Positions 1 to 8,358 of a stretch of 16,541 nucleotides of DNA are shown one piece after another. Below the pieces are notes generated by a model. The model was given only the letters and a program-made list of their open reading frames with translations, searched no databases and was not told where the DNA came from. Position numbers and translations under genes: made by a program. The first letter of the stretch is position 1. Every line of letters begins with the position of its first letter. The stretch comes from Bacteroidota bacterium. Its GTDB lineage: Bacteria; Bacteroidota; Ignavibacteria; UBA10030; UBA8401. The DNA lies in assembly GCA_030824295.1 (NCBI GenBank), contig JAVBYA010000471.1, forward strand, positions 1-16,541. The letters are read 5' to 3'.

Positions 1-483
1 GTTCACATACAGATAGAACCCGTCCGCCGATGCAAGGAAGATGCCGACCGTGGAGACCTTTGCGAGCGTATTGAACCGCTCCTTGCTCAGGCGCAGTTCT
101 TCCTGCACACGGCGTTTGTCGATGGCGCTTTCGATGGCGGAACCGAGCCGTGCCGAATGCTGCTTGAACACATAGTCCGTCGCACCGGACCGCATGCACT
201 CCACCACCGTCTCCTCGTTCAGCACAGCGGAGTAGATGATGAGCGGTGTGGTGGCGATCATGTTCTTGAGGATGCTGATGGTGTCGGACGGTTTCAGTTC
301 GGCGATGGTGTAATCGACGATGATGATCTCCGGCGAGAACTCCTCGAGCACATCCGGAACAAGGTCGAATGCGGGGATGACGCGCAGTTCGTGGGCGATA
401 CCGGAGCGGCGCATCTCTGCCGTGAACAGGTCGATACTCTCCTGTTTGTTCTCGATGAGCAGAATGCGGGTCTCGTGCGGCAT
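1..483 (-). CDS. REC-PAS signalling protein, partial (C-terminus outside window)
   Basis: The leftward reading frame is open from the ATG at 483 to the window edge (161 codons seen), so the C-terminus is missing. Residues 5-120 form a response-regulator receiver domain: Asp57 at the end of the IIIVDY strand is the likely phosphoacceptor, Ser85 (IIYSA) sits at the switch Ser/Thr position, and Lys107 (VFK) is the conserved lysine. The usual acidic pair after strand 1 is Glu11-Asn12, so one acidic residue is replaced. A helical linker (about 122-140, QEELRLSKERF) leads into what looks like the start of a PAS domain (FNTLAKVSTVGIF). REC-PAS proteins usually continue into a histidine kinase, GGDEF/EAL or another output domain; which one cannot be told here. 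It is divergent from the helicase gene, and a promoter-like sequence lies upstream. I chose the ATG at 483 because it begins directly before the first REC strand. Confidence 0.85.
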   Translation of the reverse strand, partial: MPHETRILLIENKQESIDLFTAEMRRSGIAHELRVIPAFDLVPDVLEEFSPEIIIVDYTIAELKPSDTISILKNMIATTPLIIYSAVLNEETVVECMRSGATDYVFKQHSARLGSAIESAIDKRRVQEELRLSKERFNTLAKVSTVGIFLASADGFYLYVN

Positions 484-524
484 GCGGTCGTTTCTATGGG
501 GAAAATGATGAAAAAGTCCAGCAA

Positions 525-553
525 AGTATAACGATTGTTTCACTGAAAATCAA
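525..553 (-). promoter_or_regulatory. Sigma-70-like promoter for the REC-PAS gene
   Basis: On the minus strand TTGATT (548-553) and TATACT (525-530) are separated by exactly 17 bp, a good housekeeping-type -35/-10 pair. Transcription would start near 518, leaving a leader of about 35 nt before the ATG at 483. No clear Shine-Dalgarno sequence is seen in that leader. Confidence 0.5.
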
Positions 554-634
554 TTTGCGAACAGCGATACTTTACCGCGACAGCAATGACGGAGCGTGTT
601 TTCTCCGAACTCCTTTTTGCTTACATTGGTCTCC

Positions 635-3600
635 ATGTCCCATCCGGTCCTTGAACGTTTCCATCCGATCGTCCGCTCGTGGTTCACCGCATCGTTCGGC
701 GTCCCCTCTCCTCCGCAGCAGCAGGGTTGGCCTTCCATCTCCGGCGGGAACAATACGCTCATCGTAGCACCGACCGGTTCCGGGAAGACCCTTGCCGCAT
801 TCCTCTGGTGCATCAACCATCTTGTGGAAGAGAACATTGCAGAGGGGACAGTGCCGAAGGATGCCGATGTTCCGGTGACCGGACGGAAACGGCGCCCGCG
901 CACACCGCGCAATACCAAGGGGATCCGCGTCCTGTATGTGTCGCCGCTGAAGGCATTGAACAACGACATCCACCGGAATCTGGAGATACCGCTGAACGGC
1001 ATCCTGACCGAAGCGGAGAGGACCGGCATCTCCATGAACGAGATTCGGAGTGCGGTCCGGACCGGAGATACAACGCAGACCGAGCGGGCACGGATGCTCC
1101 GCAATCCGCCGGACATCCTGATCACCACACCCGAATCGCTCTATCTGATGCTGTCGTCGGAGAAGTCCCGCCCTCTCTTCCACGATGTCCGCTATCTGAT
1201 CGTGGATGAGATCCATTCGATCAGCAATACCAAACGGGGCGTGCACCTGTCGCTGACGCTCGAACGTCTGGAACGGCTCGTCCGCACAGCGGCGGAGAAT
1301 TCGTCGCTGCCGTACCGTCCGATCACCCGCATTGGACTCTCCGCTACGCAGCGTCCGCTGGAGCAGGTGGCGCAGTTCCTCGGCGGAATGGAATGGAACG
1401 GCAGCACGCTTACTCCGCGTCCGGTGAACATCGTGGATGCCGGGTATAAAAAATCGGTCGACCTGAATGTGATCTGCGCAGCGAGGGATTTTGCAGAGAT
1501 GCCCGCCTTTGATCTGGCGGGCAAGCCCAAGGACAGCATCTGGTCCCTCATCTTCCCGCAGCTGATCGCGATGATCCTCGAACACCGCACGACGCTCGTC
1601 TTTGTGAACAACCGCCGATTGGCGGAACGTGTCGCCGCCCGGCTGAACGACCTGCTGACCGGCGCGGAGGATATGACGAACAATTACGCCGTCCCTTTCT
1701 ATAATAGAAAGGATTTTCCGGAACAGTCCGCTCTCCAGCCGAAACCGCAGGAGATCACCGTCTTTGCATACCACGGAAGCATGTCCCGCACCGTTCGGGA
1801 ACAATTGGAATCCGATCTGAAGAGCGGCAAGCTCCGCGCACTGATCACCACTTCGGCATTGGAACTCGGCATCGATATCGGCACTGTGGACCTGGTCGTG
1901 CAGATCCAGTCCCCGAAAGGGATCGCACGGGGACTGCAGCGGGTGGGACGTTCCGGGCATCTGGTGAATGCCAACAGTAAAGGTCGGCTCTTCGTGACGC
2001 ACCGTGAAGACCTGGTGGAATGTGCCGTGGTCGCCAAAGGAATGACGGAGCATGCCATTGAGCGGACGATCATCCCGCAGAACTGTCTGGATGTGCTGGC
2101 ACAGCAGATCGTTGCGATGGTGAGCATCGAAGAATGGAACACGGAAGAACTGTACGACCTGGTGCGTCAGTCCTACTGTTACCGCGGACTCGGCGAACAG
2201 AGTTACCACGCCGTGCTGGAGATGCTCGCCGGCCGCTTCACGAACGAAGCGTTCCGCGAACTCCGCGCACGCATCGTCTGGAACAAGCTCCACAACACGC
2301 TCTCCACGCTTCCCGGTTCGTCGCTGCTGGCACTGACCAATGCCGGCACGATACCGGACCGGGGATACTTCGGTGTGTATCTGGAGGATATGAAAACGAA
2401 AGTGGGCGAAGTGGATGAGGAGTTCATCTACGAGAGCCGTGCGGGGGATACGTTCATCCTCGGCTCGAATGTGTGGCGGATGATGGACATCGATGCGAAC
2501 AAAGTGGTCGTGTCGCCGGCGCCGGGTCAGCCGGCCCGCATGCCGTTCTGGCGCGGCGAAGGGATCGGCCGGACATTCGAACTCGGCGAACGGGTGGGAG
2601 AATTCATCCACACACTCTCCGGTTCGGACCATGCGGCGCAGGAGACTCTGCTGAACACCTATCCCATCGACACGCACGCACGAAGGAACATCATCGACTA
2701 TCTGGAAGAGCAACGGGAATCGACATCAGTGGTCCCTTCCCACCGCACGATCGTGGTGGAGGGATTCCGGGATGAAGTGGGGGATCCGCGCATCGTTGTG
2801 CACTCCCCGTTCGGCAAAGGGGTGAACGGACTGCTCGGTATCGTGCTGCATCACGCTCTGCTCGTTCGTCTGAACATCGATGTGCAGATGCTCTATAATA
2901 ATGACGGGATCCTCTTCCGCTGCTCGGATGCCGAACGGCTTCCGCTCGACCTGTTCGACGGACTCACGGTGGAGCATGCCCAGCAGGTGATCCTGGAAGC
3001 GATCCCTTCTTCCCCTCTCTTTGGAGCGCTGTTCCGCCAGAATGCTGAGCGTTCCTTACTGTTGCCGAAGGGGAATCCAGGAAAACGGCGTCCGTTCTTC
3101 CTGCAGCGGCTCCGTTCTGCGGACCTGCTGCAGATCGTCCGTCAATACAACGACTTCCCCATCGTCATCGAAACCGTCCGGGAATGCCTGACCGATGTGC
3201 TGGACCTGGAACATACGAAGGAAGTGATCGGACGGATCACCGCCGGCGAGATCACGGTGCACACCATTTACCATGAGACACCATCGCCGTTCGCTTCCAC
3301 CGTGCTGTTCGACTTCGCTGCGGTGTATATGTACGAATGGGATGACCCGAAACAGACGGCACAGCAGCAGTTCGCCGCACTCAACCGGGAACTCGTTTCC
3401 GAAGTGGTCGATCTCGGTGCCGTGCGGACGGTGGTCCGGCCGGATGCCGTGAAGAGTGTTGAATCGCAACTGCAGTTCACTTCCCTCACCCGCCGTGCCC
3501 GATCTGCGCCTGAGTTGCTGGAGATCTTCCTGCGGCTGGGTGAATTGACGGAACAGGAACTGCAGGAGCGGATCGAGCAGCCGGTGTTCGCGGAACAATT

Positions 3601-5293
3601 GAAGCAACAACAGATAATCGTTCCGGTGACGGCGGGTGCAAACCGATACTGGATCGCTGCGGAAGAACTTCCACTGTATCGTCCTTTCTGCGAGACTGAC
3701 GAGTCACAAATGCCAGAGCTACCGGAGCACCTTCGTTCCGTCCGCTTCGAACGGAACGAAGCGCTGCAGTACGTTATCCTGCGCATGCTTCGCTCTCACG
3801 GAACGCTCACATCTGCCGCCATCGCACAGCGATACGCCATCAGTGATGAAGAGTCTCATTCCATTCTCAGTTCCATTCCGGCTACAGGAAATATCGTCAG
3901 CGGTGTACTGACCGCCGGCAGCGAAGAAGAACAGTGGAGCTATCGTCCCAATCTGGAACGGATCCACCGCGCATCATTATCGCTCGCGCGGAAGGAGATC
4001 AAGCCGGCCACCATCGCAGAAGTGACCCGCTTCTTTCTGCAGTGGCAGAGACGGGATGCGGACCATCGCGCGGAGACCGGAGAGGATGTGCGTTTACTAT
4101 TGGAGCAGTTCCAGGGATTCGCCGTTCCCTCCGAGATCTGGGAGCCGGAGATCCTCCGAACGCGCATGCAGCGGTACGACAGCGAGATGCTGCGGTCCCT
4201 GACGCGAAGCGGGGAGTTCTTCTGCATCGGCGGCGAATCGGGCCGCTCCCAGTGGATCGCCCGCGGCGACGGAAATATCTTCCTGCCGGTCCCGGACGAA
4301 AACACAACGGAAGTATCCGCACATGCCGAGGATATCCTGACATTCCTGAAACAGAACGGCGCATCGTTCCTGTCGGACATCCGTGAGAACACGAACTATG
4401 CCCTCTCGTCGATCAACCGGGCACTCTCCGAACTATTCTGGCACGGACTGATCACCAGCGACGCTGCGGATGAAGCACTGAATGTGAAGCGGTACCAGAA
4501 GAATGAAGAACCGGGGATGCCGGCAGAACGGATCGAGATCGTCAATCCCCGCCGGAATCCGCTCCGGTGCACCGCCATGCGAAGCGTCCGCGCCGCACTG
4601 AAACAGGCGCCGGGATGGAGCGGCCGATGGTCGCTCGTCCGGACGAAAAGCATCCTCGGACCGGCGGTGACGGATCAGGAACGGATCCAGCGACAGGCGC
4701 AGCAATTGCTGCTACGATATGGTATTGTTGCGCGGGAGATCGCGAAGCGGGAAGAGAATCTGCTCCCATGGTCCTTGCTGGCGATGGAATTGCAGCGGAT
4801 GGAGATGCGGGATGAGTTGCGGCGCGGATATTTTGTGGAAGGATTGTCCGGAATGCAGTTCGCGCTGCCGGATGCGGTGCGGATGCTGGATGAGATCAAG
4901 AACCGTCCGCCGGACACGGGCGGGCTCGTCCTGCTGAATGCCTGCGACCCCGCCAACCCGTACGGTATCGGCATCGAGCACGGCATTGCACCGGAATTGA
5001 ATGTGCGCGTCTCCCGTATCGCCGGGAATTTCCTTATCCTGGAGAACGGCACACCCATCGTATGGCTGGAACATTACGGTGCGCGGATGTTCTGCACACA
5101 CTTCACTGATTCCGCGGCGGCCGGTATCCGGATCTTCCTTCAGCATCTCCGGACATCCTATCCGTCACGGAACGAGGTCGTGCTGGAATATTGTAACGGA
5201 AAACGTCCCTCCGAGTCCGGTGCAGCGGAACAACTGCGTGCGATCGGATTCTATCGGGACAAAGTGCAGACCATGCGGTACGATCTGCGATGA
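635..5293 (+). CDS. lhr: Lhr-type large superfamily 2 DNA/RNA helicase
   Basis: A 1552-aa ATP-dependent helicase of the Lhr (large helicase-related) family, close to the length of E. coli Lhr (about 1540 aa). Helicase motifs in order, numbered from the ATG at 635: Q-motif-like FHPIVRSWF...QQQGWP near the N-terminus; Walker A APTGSGKT (45-52); Walker B DEIH (191-194); motif III SAT (236-238); TSALELGIDIG (motifs IV-V region); motif VI QRVGRSGH (435-442). After the Lhr core with its winged-helix region, roughly 700 more residues match the long C-terminal extension of Lhr, which in E. coli has been reported to carry uracil-DNA glycosylase activity. The family translocates 3'-5' on ssDNA and is tied to DNA repair. 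An in-frame GTG at 596 would add 13 residues, but the ATG lies just before the conserved start and is preferred; no strong ribosome binding site is seen for either. It stands alone, divergent from the REC-PAS gene. Confidence 0.93.
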   Translation: MSHPVLERFHPIVRSWFTASFGVPSPPQQQGWPSISGGNNTLIVAPTGSGKTLAAFLWCINHLVEENIAEGTVPKDADVPVTGRKRRPRTPRNTKGIRVLYVSPLKALNNDIHRNLEIPLNGILTEAERTGISMNEIRSAVRTGDTTQTERARMLRNPPDILITTPESLYLMLSSEKSRPLFHDVRYLIVDEIHSISNTKRGVHLSLTLERLERLVRTAAENSSLPYRPITRIGLSATQRPLEQVAQFLGGMEWNGSTLTPRPVNIVDAGYKKSVDLNVICAARDFAEMPAFDLAGKPKDSIWSLIFPQLIAMILEHRTTLVFVNNRRLAERVAARLNDLLTGAEDMTNNYAVPFYNRKDFPEQSALQPKPQEITVFAYHGSMSRTVREQLESDLKSGKLRALITTSALELGIDIGTVDLVVQIQSPKGIARGLQRVGRSGHLVNANSKGRLFVTHREDLVECAVVAKGMTEHAIERTIIPQNCLDVLAQQIVAMVSIEEWNTEELYDLVRQSYCYRGLGEQSYHAVLEMLAGRFTNEAFRELRARIVWNKLHNTLSTLPGSSLLALTNAGTIPDRGYFGVYLEDMKTKVGEVDEEFIYESRAGDTFILGSNVWRMMDIDANKVVVSPAPGQPARMPFWRGEGIGRTFELGERVGEFIHTLSGSDHAAQETLLNTYPIDTHARRNIIDYLEEQRESTSVVPSHRTIVVEGFRDEVGDPRIVVHSPFGKGVNGLLGIVLHHALLVRLNIDVQMLYNNDGILFRCSDAERLPLDLFDGLTVEHAQQVILEAIPSSPLFGALFRQNAERSLLLPKGNPGKRRPFFLQRLRSADLLQIVRQYNDFPIVIETVRECLTDVLDLEHTKEVIGRITAGEITVHTIYHETPSPFASTVLFDFAAVYMYEWDDPKQTAQQQFAALNRELVSEVVDLGAVRTVVRPDAVKSVESQLQFTSLTRRARSAPELLEIFLRLGELTEQELQERIEQPVFAEQLKQQQIIVPVTAGANRYWIAAEELPLYRPFCETDESQMPELPEHLRSVRFERNEALQYVILRMLRSHGTLTSAAIAQRYAISDEESHSILSSIPATGNIVSGVLTAGSEEEQWSYRPNLERIHRASLSLARKEIKPATIAEVTRFFLQWQRRDADHRAETGEDVRLLLEQFQGFAVPSEIWEPEILRTRMQRYDSEMLRSLTRSGEFFCIGGESGRSQWIARGDGNIFLPVPDENTTEVSAHAEDILTFLKQNGASFLSDIRENTNYALSSINRALSELFWHGLITSDAADEALNVKRYQKNEEPGMPAERIEIVNPRRNPLRCTAMRSVRAALKQAPGWSGRWSLVRTKSILGPAVTDQERIQRQAQQLLLRYGIVAREIAKREENLLPWSLLAMELQRMEMRDELRRGYFVEGLSGMQFALPDAVRMLDEIKNRPPDTGGLVLLNACDPANPYGIGIEHGIAPELNVRVSRIAGNFLILENGTPIVWLEHYGARMFCTHFTDSAAAGIRIFLQHLRTSYPSRNEVVLEYCNGKRPSESGAAEQLRAIGFYRDKVQTMRYDLR

Positions 5294-5329
5294 ACTTCAA
5301 CGTTAACAGTTCAGGGTGTCACTGAGCAG

Positions 5330-5358
5330 TTGACATGGCAAATATTCCCGAATTTAAA
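5330..5358 (+). promoter_or_regulatory. Candidate sigma-70 promoter downstream of lhr
   Basis: A perfect TTGACA (5330-5335) is followed after exactly 17 bp by TTTAAA (5353-5358), which matches 4 of 6 positions of the -10 consensus. It could start a transcript near 5366 that runs through the palindromes to the amidase gene at 5588, giving a leader of about 220 nt. There is no independent support beyond the sequence match. Confidence 0.35.
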
Positions 5359-5480
5359 AACGATCTTCCTGAATGAGCTAAGCGTTGACTTGACGAAGAG
5401 TCTACCATTTGACTGTTCATCCCAAAACGGAATGCTGCTGTGGATCAATCCAGTGACGGCAAAGGAAGATCATTAATGGA

Positions 5481-5562
5481 AGTCATGCTTCGACTCATCA
5501 TCAAGAAACAATCTTGGATTCGCTCAGCATGACTATTGGAACTTATCCAATGATACGCTGAG
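5481..5562. repeat. Nested and interlocking palindromes (REP-like element)
   Basis: The outer arms AGTCATGCT (5481-5489) and AGCATGACT (5526-5534) are perfect inverted repeats. Between them is a small hairpin CAAGA-AACAA-TCTTG (5502-5516). A second structure overlaps the right arm: CTCAGC (5523-5528) pairs with GCTGAG (5557-5562), enclosing ATTGGA-ACTTA-TCCAAT (5535-5551). The two structures share 5523-5534 and so exclude each other if formed in RNA. The GTCATGCTTCGACT and CGCTCAGCATGAC halves resemble, from memory, intergenic palindromes found many times in some environmental bacterial genomes. The amidase start codon lies 25 nt downstream. Confidence 0.6.
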
Positions 5563-5587
5563 AATTACCTTCTATGAAGGAATATTT

Positions 5588-7222
5588 ATGAATCATTCAC
5601 TAATACTGTTGTTATTGCTTGCCCTGCCGCTCTTCGCGCAGGATTCCATCACCATCCGTACCGTGCAGAACGCCGAGACGATGATCGGACTGAAATTCAA
5701 CGATGCCAAACGTGAATCACTGCTGGGTGATGTGCGCGGTCAGCGGGAGAGTTTCGAACGTCTCCGTGCGGTCCCGCTTCCGAACAGTGTCGTCCCTTCT
5801 CTGCTGTTCAATCCCATACCGATCGGCAAAACATTCCCGGAACGGAAGAGTCTGTTCGCTCCAGCCGGTGTGAAGGAACTGCCGTTGCCGGAAAGCGATG
5901 AGAGGATCGCTTTCGCATCGGTCGGTGAGCTGGCGCTCTGGATCAGATCGAAGCGTCTTACCTCCGAACGGCTCACCCGCATCTACCTGGACCGCATCAA
6001 ACGGTATCAGCCGATGCTGCAGTGTATCGTTACGGTGACGGAGTCGCTCGCCATTGCTCAGGCACAGCGGGCGGACAAGGAGATCGCCGCCGGGAAATAC
6101 CGCGGTCCGCTGCACGGCATCCCGTACGGCGCGAAGGACCTGCTGTCGACAAAGACGTACCCCACCACGTGGGGATCGGTTCCGTTCAAAACGCAGCAAT
6201 TCAATGAAGATGCTACCGTTATAGCGAAACTGGAGGAAGCCGGTGCCGTGCTGATCGCCAAAACCGCGATGGGCGAACTGGCGTGGGGCGATGTCTGGTT
6301 CGGCGGGAAGTCGAAGAATCCGTGGGACACGACGCAGGGGTCGAGCGGTTCGTCCGCCGGTTCCGCGTCCGGCACGGCGGCCGGTTTGTTCGCTTTCTCG
6401 ATCGGATCAGAAACGTACGGTTCCATCGTTTCACCGGCCACACGCTGCGGTGTGACCGGATTGCGTCCCACGTACGGTCGGGTCAGCCGGCATGGCGCGA
6501 TGGCGCTCAGCTGGTCCATGGATAAGCTCGGTCCCATCTGCCGGACAGTGGAAGACTGTGCGCTCGTCTTCAAAGCGATCCTTGGACCTGACACGAACGA
6601 TCAGACGCTGATCACGATGCCGTTCGTGTATGAGCCGAAGCGGACGGAACTGAAGGGACTGCGTATCGGTTATCTGAAGAGCGATTTCGACAGTGTGAAA
6701 GAAGGAAAGCCGTTCAATGATGCTGTGCTGGAACAGCTGCGGAGTCTCGGAGCAACGCTGGTACCGGTGGAACTCCCTTCCTTCCCTGTGGACGATATCG
6801 TCATCATGCTCAGCGCAGAATCCGCTGCGGCGTTCGATGACCTGACGCGGAGCGGACAGGACGATCTGCTCGTCCGTCAGATCAAGAATGCGTGGCCGAA
6901 TTCGTTCCGTGCATCGCGGTTCATCACCGCGGTGGAATACATCCAGGCAAGCCGTGTGCGGCAGCTGCTCATCCAGAAGATGGAGCAGACGATGCGGTGG
7001 ATCGATGTGTATGTCGGTCCGTCACAGGAAGGGAACAGTCTGCTCCTCACCAACCTGACCGGACATCCCAGCATCACCGTGCCGAGCGGGTTCACGGCAA
7101 AAGGACATCCGGTCAGCATCACGTTCACCGGTCAGTTGTTCGGCGAAGGGACGATGATGTCCGTCGCCAAACAATATCAGGATGCGACGAAGCATCACGT
7201 GGTTCATCCTGATCTGCCGTAA
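5588..7222 (+). CDS. Secreted amidase-signature family hydrolase
   Basis: A 544-aa amidase-signature (AS) enzyme that hydrolyses a C-N amide bond; the substrate cannot be inferred. Residues 1-18 are a Sec signal peptide (LILLLLLALPLFA then QDS), so the enzyme acts outside the cytoplasm, unlike GatA. The Ser-cisSer-Lys triad is present: Lys183 in GIPYGAKD, cis-Ser255 in the Gly/Ser-rich loop GSSGSSAGSASG (251-262), and nucleophile Ser279 in SETYGSIVSP, followed by the family block GVTGLRPTYGRVS (288-300). The C-terminal GHPSITVPSGF (492-502) is typical of AS enzymes. About 100 residues between the signal peptide and the AS core (20-110) are not recognised. GAAGGA lies 7-9 nt upstream of the ATG. 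It is convergent with the next gene (14 bp gap) and may be expressed alone. Confidence 0.9.
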   Translation: MNHSLILLLLLALPLFAQDSITIRTVQNAETMIGLKFNDAKRESLLGDVRGQRESFERLRAVPLPNSVVPSLLFNPIPIGKTFPERKSLFAPAGVKELPLPESDERIAFASVGELALWIRSKRLTSERLTRIYLDRIKRYQPMLQCIVTVTESLAIAQAQRADKEIAAGKYRGPLHGIPYGAKDLLSTKTYPTTWGSVPFKTQQFNEDATVIAKLEEAGAVLIAKTAMGELAWGDVWFGGKSKNPWDTTQGSSGSSAGSASGTAAGLFAFSIGSETYGSIVSPATRCGVTGLRPTYGRVSRHGAMALSWSMDKLGPICRTVEDCALVFKAILGPDTNDQTLITMPFVYEPKRTELKGLRIGYLKSDFDSVKEGKPFNDAVLEQLRSLGATLVPVELPSFPVDDIVIMLSAESAAAFDDLTRSGQDDLLVRQIKNAWPNSFRASRFITAVEYIQASRVRQLLIQKMEQTMRWIDVYVGPSQEGNSLLLTNLTGHPSITVPSGFTAKGHPVSITFTGQLFGEGTMMSVAKQYQDATKHHVVHPDLP

Positions 7223-7236
7223 CATGTGGTCGTCCC

Positions 7237-8139
7237 TTACCGCACTACCACACGGAAGCCGACACGTGTTCCTCTGTACGTCTGATTCAGCCTGGTCCGT
7301 GCCGTGGTCCGCACTCCCGGTTCTGCATTGAACCATGAGCCGCCGCGCAACACTTTGAATTGGTCCTGCTTCGTTATCATGGGGTCCTTCTTCTCCTCTG
7401 CAGTGTACGGTCCGTACGAATCTGCACACCATTCCATCACGTTGCCGGACATATCGTACAATCCGATGCTGTTCGGACGGAATCTTCCCACCGGCGCCGT
7501 CGTGACGAACCCATCCATGTATCCGCCCCAGATCTTCAGACTCGGCCATACCGAACCGGCACTCTCATCCGCCACGTTCCCGCTCGGCACACCGGCCCCC
7601 CATCCGTACCGCGGACGCATCCCACGTTCCCGTGCGGAGAATTCCCATTCTGCTTCGGTCGGCAGACGGACCTTCCGTCCGGAGGATTCTGACTGCCATT
7701 CACAATAGGCCGCCGCATCACGCCAAATGACGCAGACCACCGGATGATCATCATTTTGCGGGAACCCGGGATTCCGAAAGGTGATGCCGAATTCCTTTCC
7801 CCAGGAAGTTCCATCCCAGACGAACGCCCACCCTTCCACTTCGGCATCCGTTCGGTACCCTGTCTGTTCAGTGAAGCGTTTGAATTGTCCCACGGTGATC
7901 TCGTAGATGCTCATGGAGAAATCACTCACCGTCACATAACTTACAGGCAATTCATCCGCTGAGCCTTCATTGAACACATCCCCCAGGCGGAACGTGCTGC
8001 CGGGGACCGGAGTGAATGTCACATCCGAAAGTTCAGACACTGCCGTTTCTTTCTTCGGTTCCTTGGTCCCGCCCGCCTGCGCCGACACGATCATCGAGAA
8101 CAGGGCACTGATGAGAAAAATAAGACTTCTCGTTCTCAT
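7237..8139 (-). CDS. Secreted FGE/SUMF1-fold protein lacking catalytic cysteines
   Basis: A 300-aa protein with a signal peptide (1-22, cleavage probably after AQA) followed by one formylglycine-generating-enzyme (FGE/SUMF1) domain, about residues 40-300. Diagnostic blocks are RLPTEAEWEFSARER (158-172), GLYDMSGNVMEWCADSY (226-242) and VLRGGSWFN (263-271) with a C-terminal VGFRVV. Active FGE enzymes carry a cysteine pair shortly after RGGSW; here the sequence is FNAEPGVRTT with no Cys, so sulfatase-activating activity is unlikely. Such catalytically silent members serve as structural or binding modules in the periplasm or at the surface (GldJ/GldK are known examples of the fold), which is a plausible but unproven role. 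AGGA lies about 9 nt before the ATG. It is divergent from the methyltransferase gene and has its own promoter-like region. Confidence 0.87.
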   Translation of the reverse strand: MRTRSLIFLISALFSMIVSAQAGGTKEPKKETAVSELSDVTFTPVPGSTFRLGDVFNEGSADELPVSYVTVSDFSMSIYEITVGQFKRFTEQTGYRTDAEVEGWAFVWDGTSWGKEFGITFRNPGFPQNDDHPVVCVIWRDAAAYCEWQSESSGRKVRLPTEAEWEFSARERGMRPRYGWGAGVPSGNVADESAGSVWPSLKIWGGYMDGFVTTAPVGRFRPNSIGLYDMSGNVMEWCADSYGPYTAEEKKDPMITKQDQFKVLRGGSWFNAEPGVRTTARTRLNQTYRGTRVGFRVVVR

Positions 8140-8164
8140 TTTGATATTCCTTTTTTTGATTCAC

Positions 8165-8192
8165 AATATATCCGAACGAGAAGCGAAAGCAA
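8165..8192 (-). promoter_or_regulatory. Promoter-like pair for the FGE-fold gene
   Basis: On the minus strand TTGCTT (8187-8192) and TATATT (8165-8170) are 16 bp apart. The predicted start near 8158 leaves a short leader with the AGGA site before the ATG at 8139. A hairpin-like inverted repeat, CGATGA-N6-TCATCG (8197-8214), lies just upstream of the -35 element. Confidence 0.45.
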
Positions 8193-8196
8193 TATC

Positions 8197-8214
8197 CGAT
8201 GATCGATTTCATCG
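8197..8214. repeat. Short inverted repeat upstream of the FGE-fold promoter
   Basis: CGATGA (8197-8202) and TCATCG (8209-8214) form perfect 6-bp arms around a 6-nt spacer. It is placed where an activator site would sit for the leftward gene. A 6-bp repeat is also easily met by chance, so the call rests on position only. Confidence 0.25.
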
Positions 8215-8313
8215 AACGATAACCGAAAAGAGAACGAACGGTCACACATCATTCACCCTTCCTTGACCTGCGCTTATCATCGCTCATGTCAAGAAAACAA
8301 TGACCGATTGCAT

Positions 8314-8343
8314 TTGCTGACATCGGTTTCTACATTGTATGAT
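8314..8343 (+). promoter_or_regulatory. Promoter-like pair for the methyltransferase-Kir-NYN group
   Basis: TTGCTG (8314-8319) and TATGAT (8338-8343, 5 of 6 consensus) are separated by 18 bp. Transcription would start near 8350, leaving only about ten bases before the ATG at 8359, which has no Shine-Dalgarno sequence; the message could be nearly leaderless. Confidence 0.4.
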
Positions 8344-8358
8344 TCTAATATTCTCTCT

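Larger units (their letters stand above)
5294..5587. other. AT-richer intergenic gap between lhr and the amidase gene
   Basis: These 294 bases are visibly less GC-rich than the genes on either side. They hold a promoter-like pair (5330-5358), a 60-codon stretch open in frame behind the lhr stop (to TAA 5474-5476) with no ATG near its beginning, and two interlocking inverted repeats (5481-5562). A weak 6-bp stem (TGAACT/AGTTCA, 5291-5313) overlaps the lhr stop but has no U-tract, so I do not call it a terminator. No RNA gene is recognised. Confidence 0.7.

Noticed and set aside
596..634. GTG start 13 codons upstream for lhr
   Set aside because: The ATG at 635 directly precedes the conserved N-terminal block; neither start has a good ribosome binding site, and the extra residues match nothing known.
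572..2713. 713-codon open frame on the minus strand opposite lhr
   Set aside because: It lies wholly antisense to clear helicase motifs, is rich in Arg/His/Asp as expected from the codon bias of the opposite strand, and shows no recognisable domain.
5291..5313. Terminator after lhr (TGAACT/AGTTCA stem)
   Set aside because: Only six AT-rich base pairs around an 11-nt loop and no run of T follows.
7223..7236. Shared terminator between the convergent amidase and FGE-fold genes
   Set aside because: The 14-bp gap has no inverted repeat or T-run; any terminator would have to lie inside the coding ends, where I saw none.
8263..8358. Upstream start for the methyltransferase
   Set aside because: The added 32 residues lie across the promoter-like element and have no domain similarity; the ATG at 8359 is preferred.
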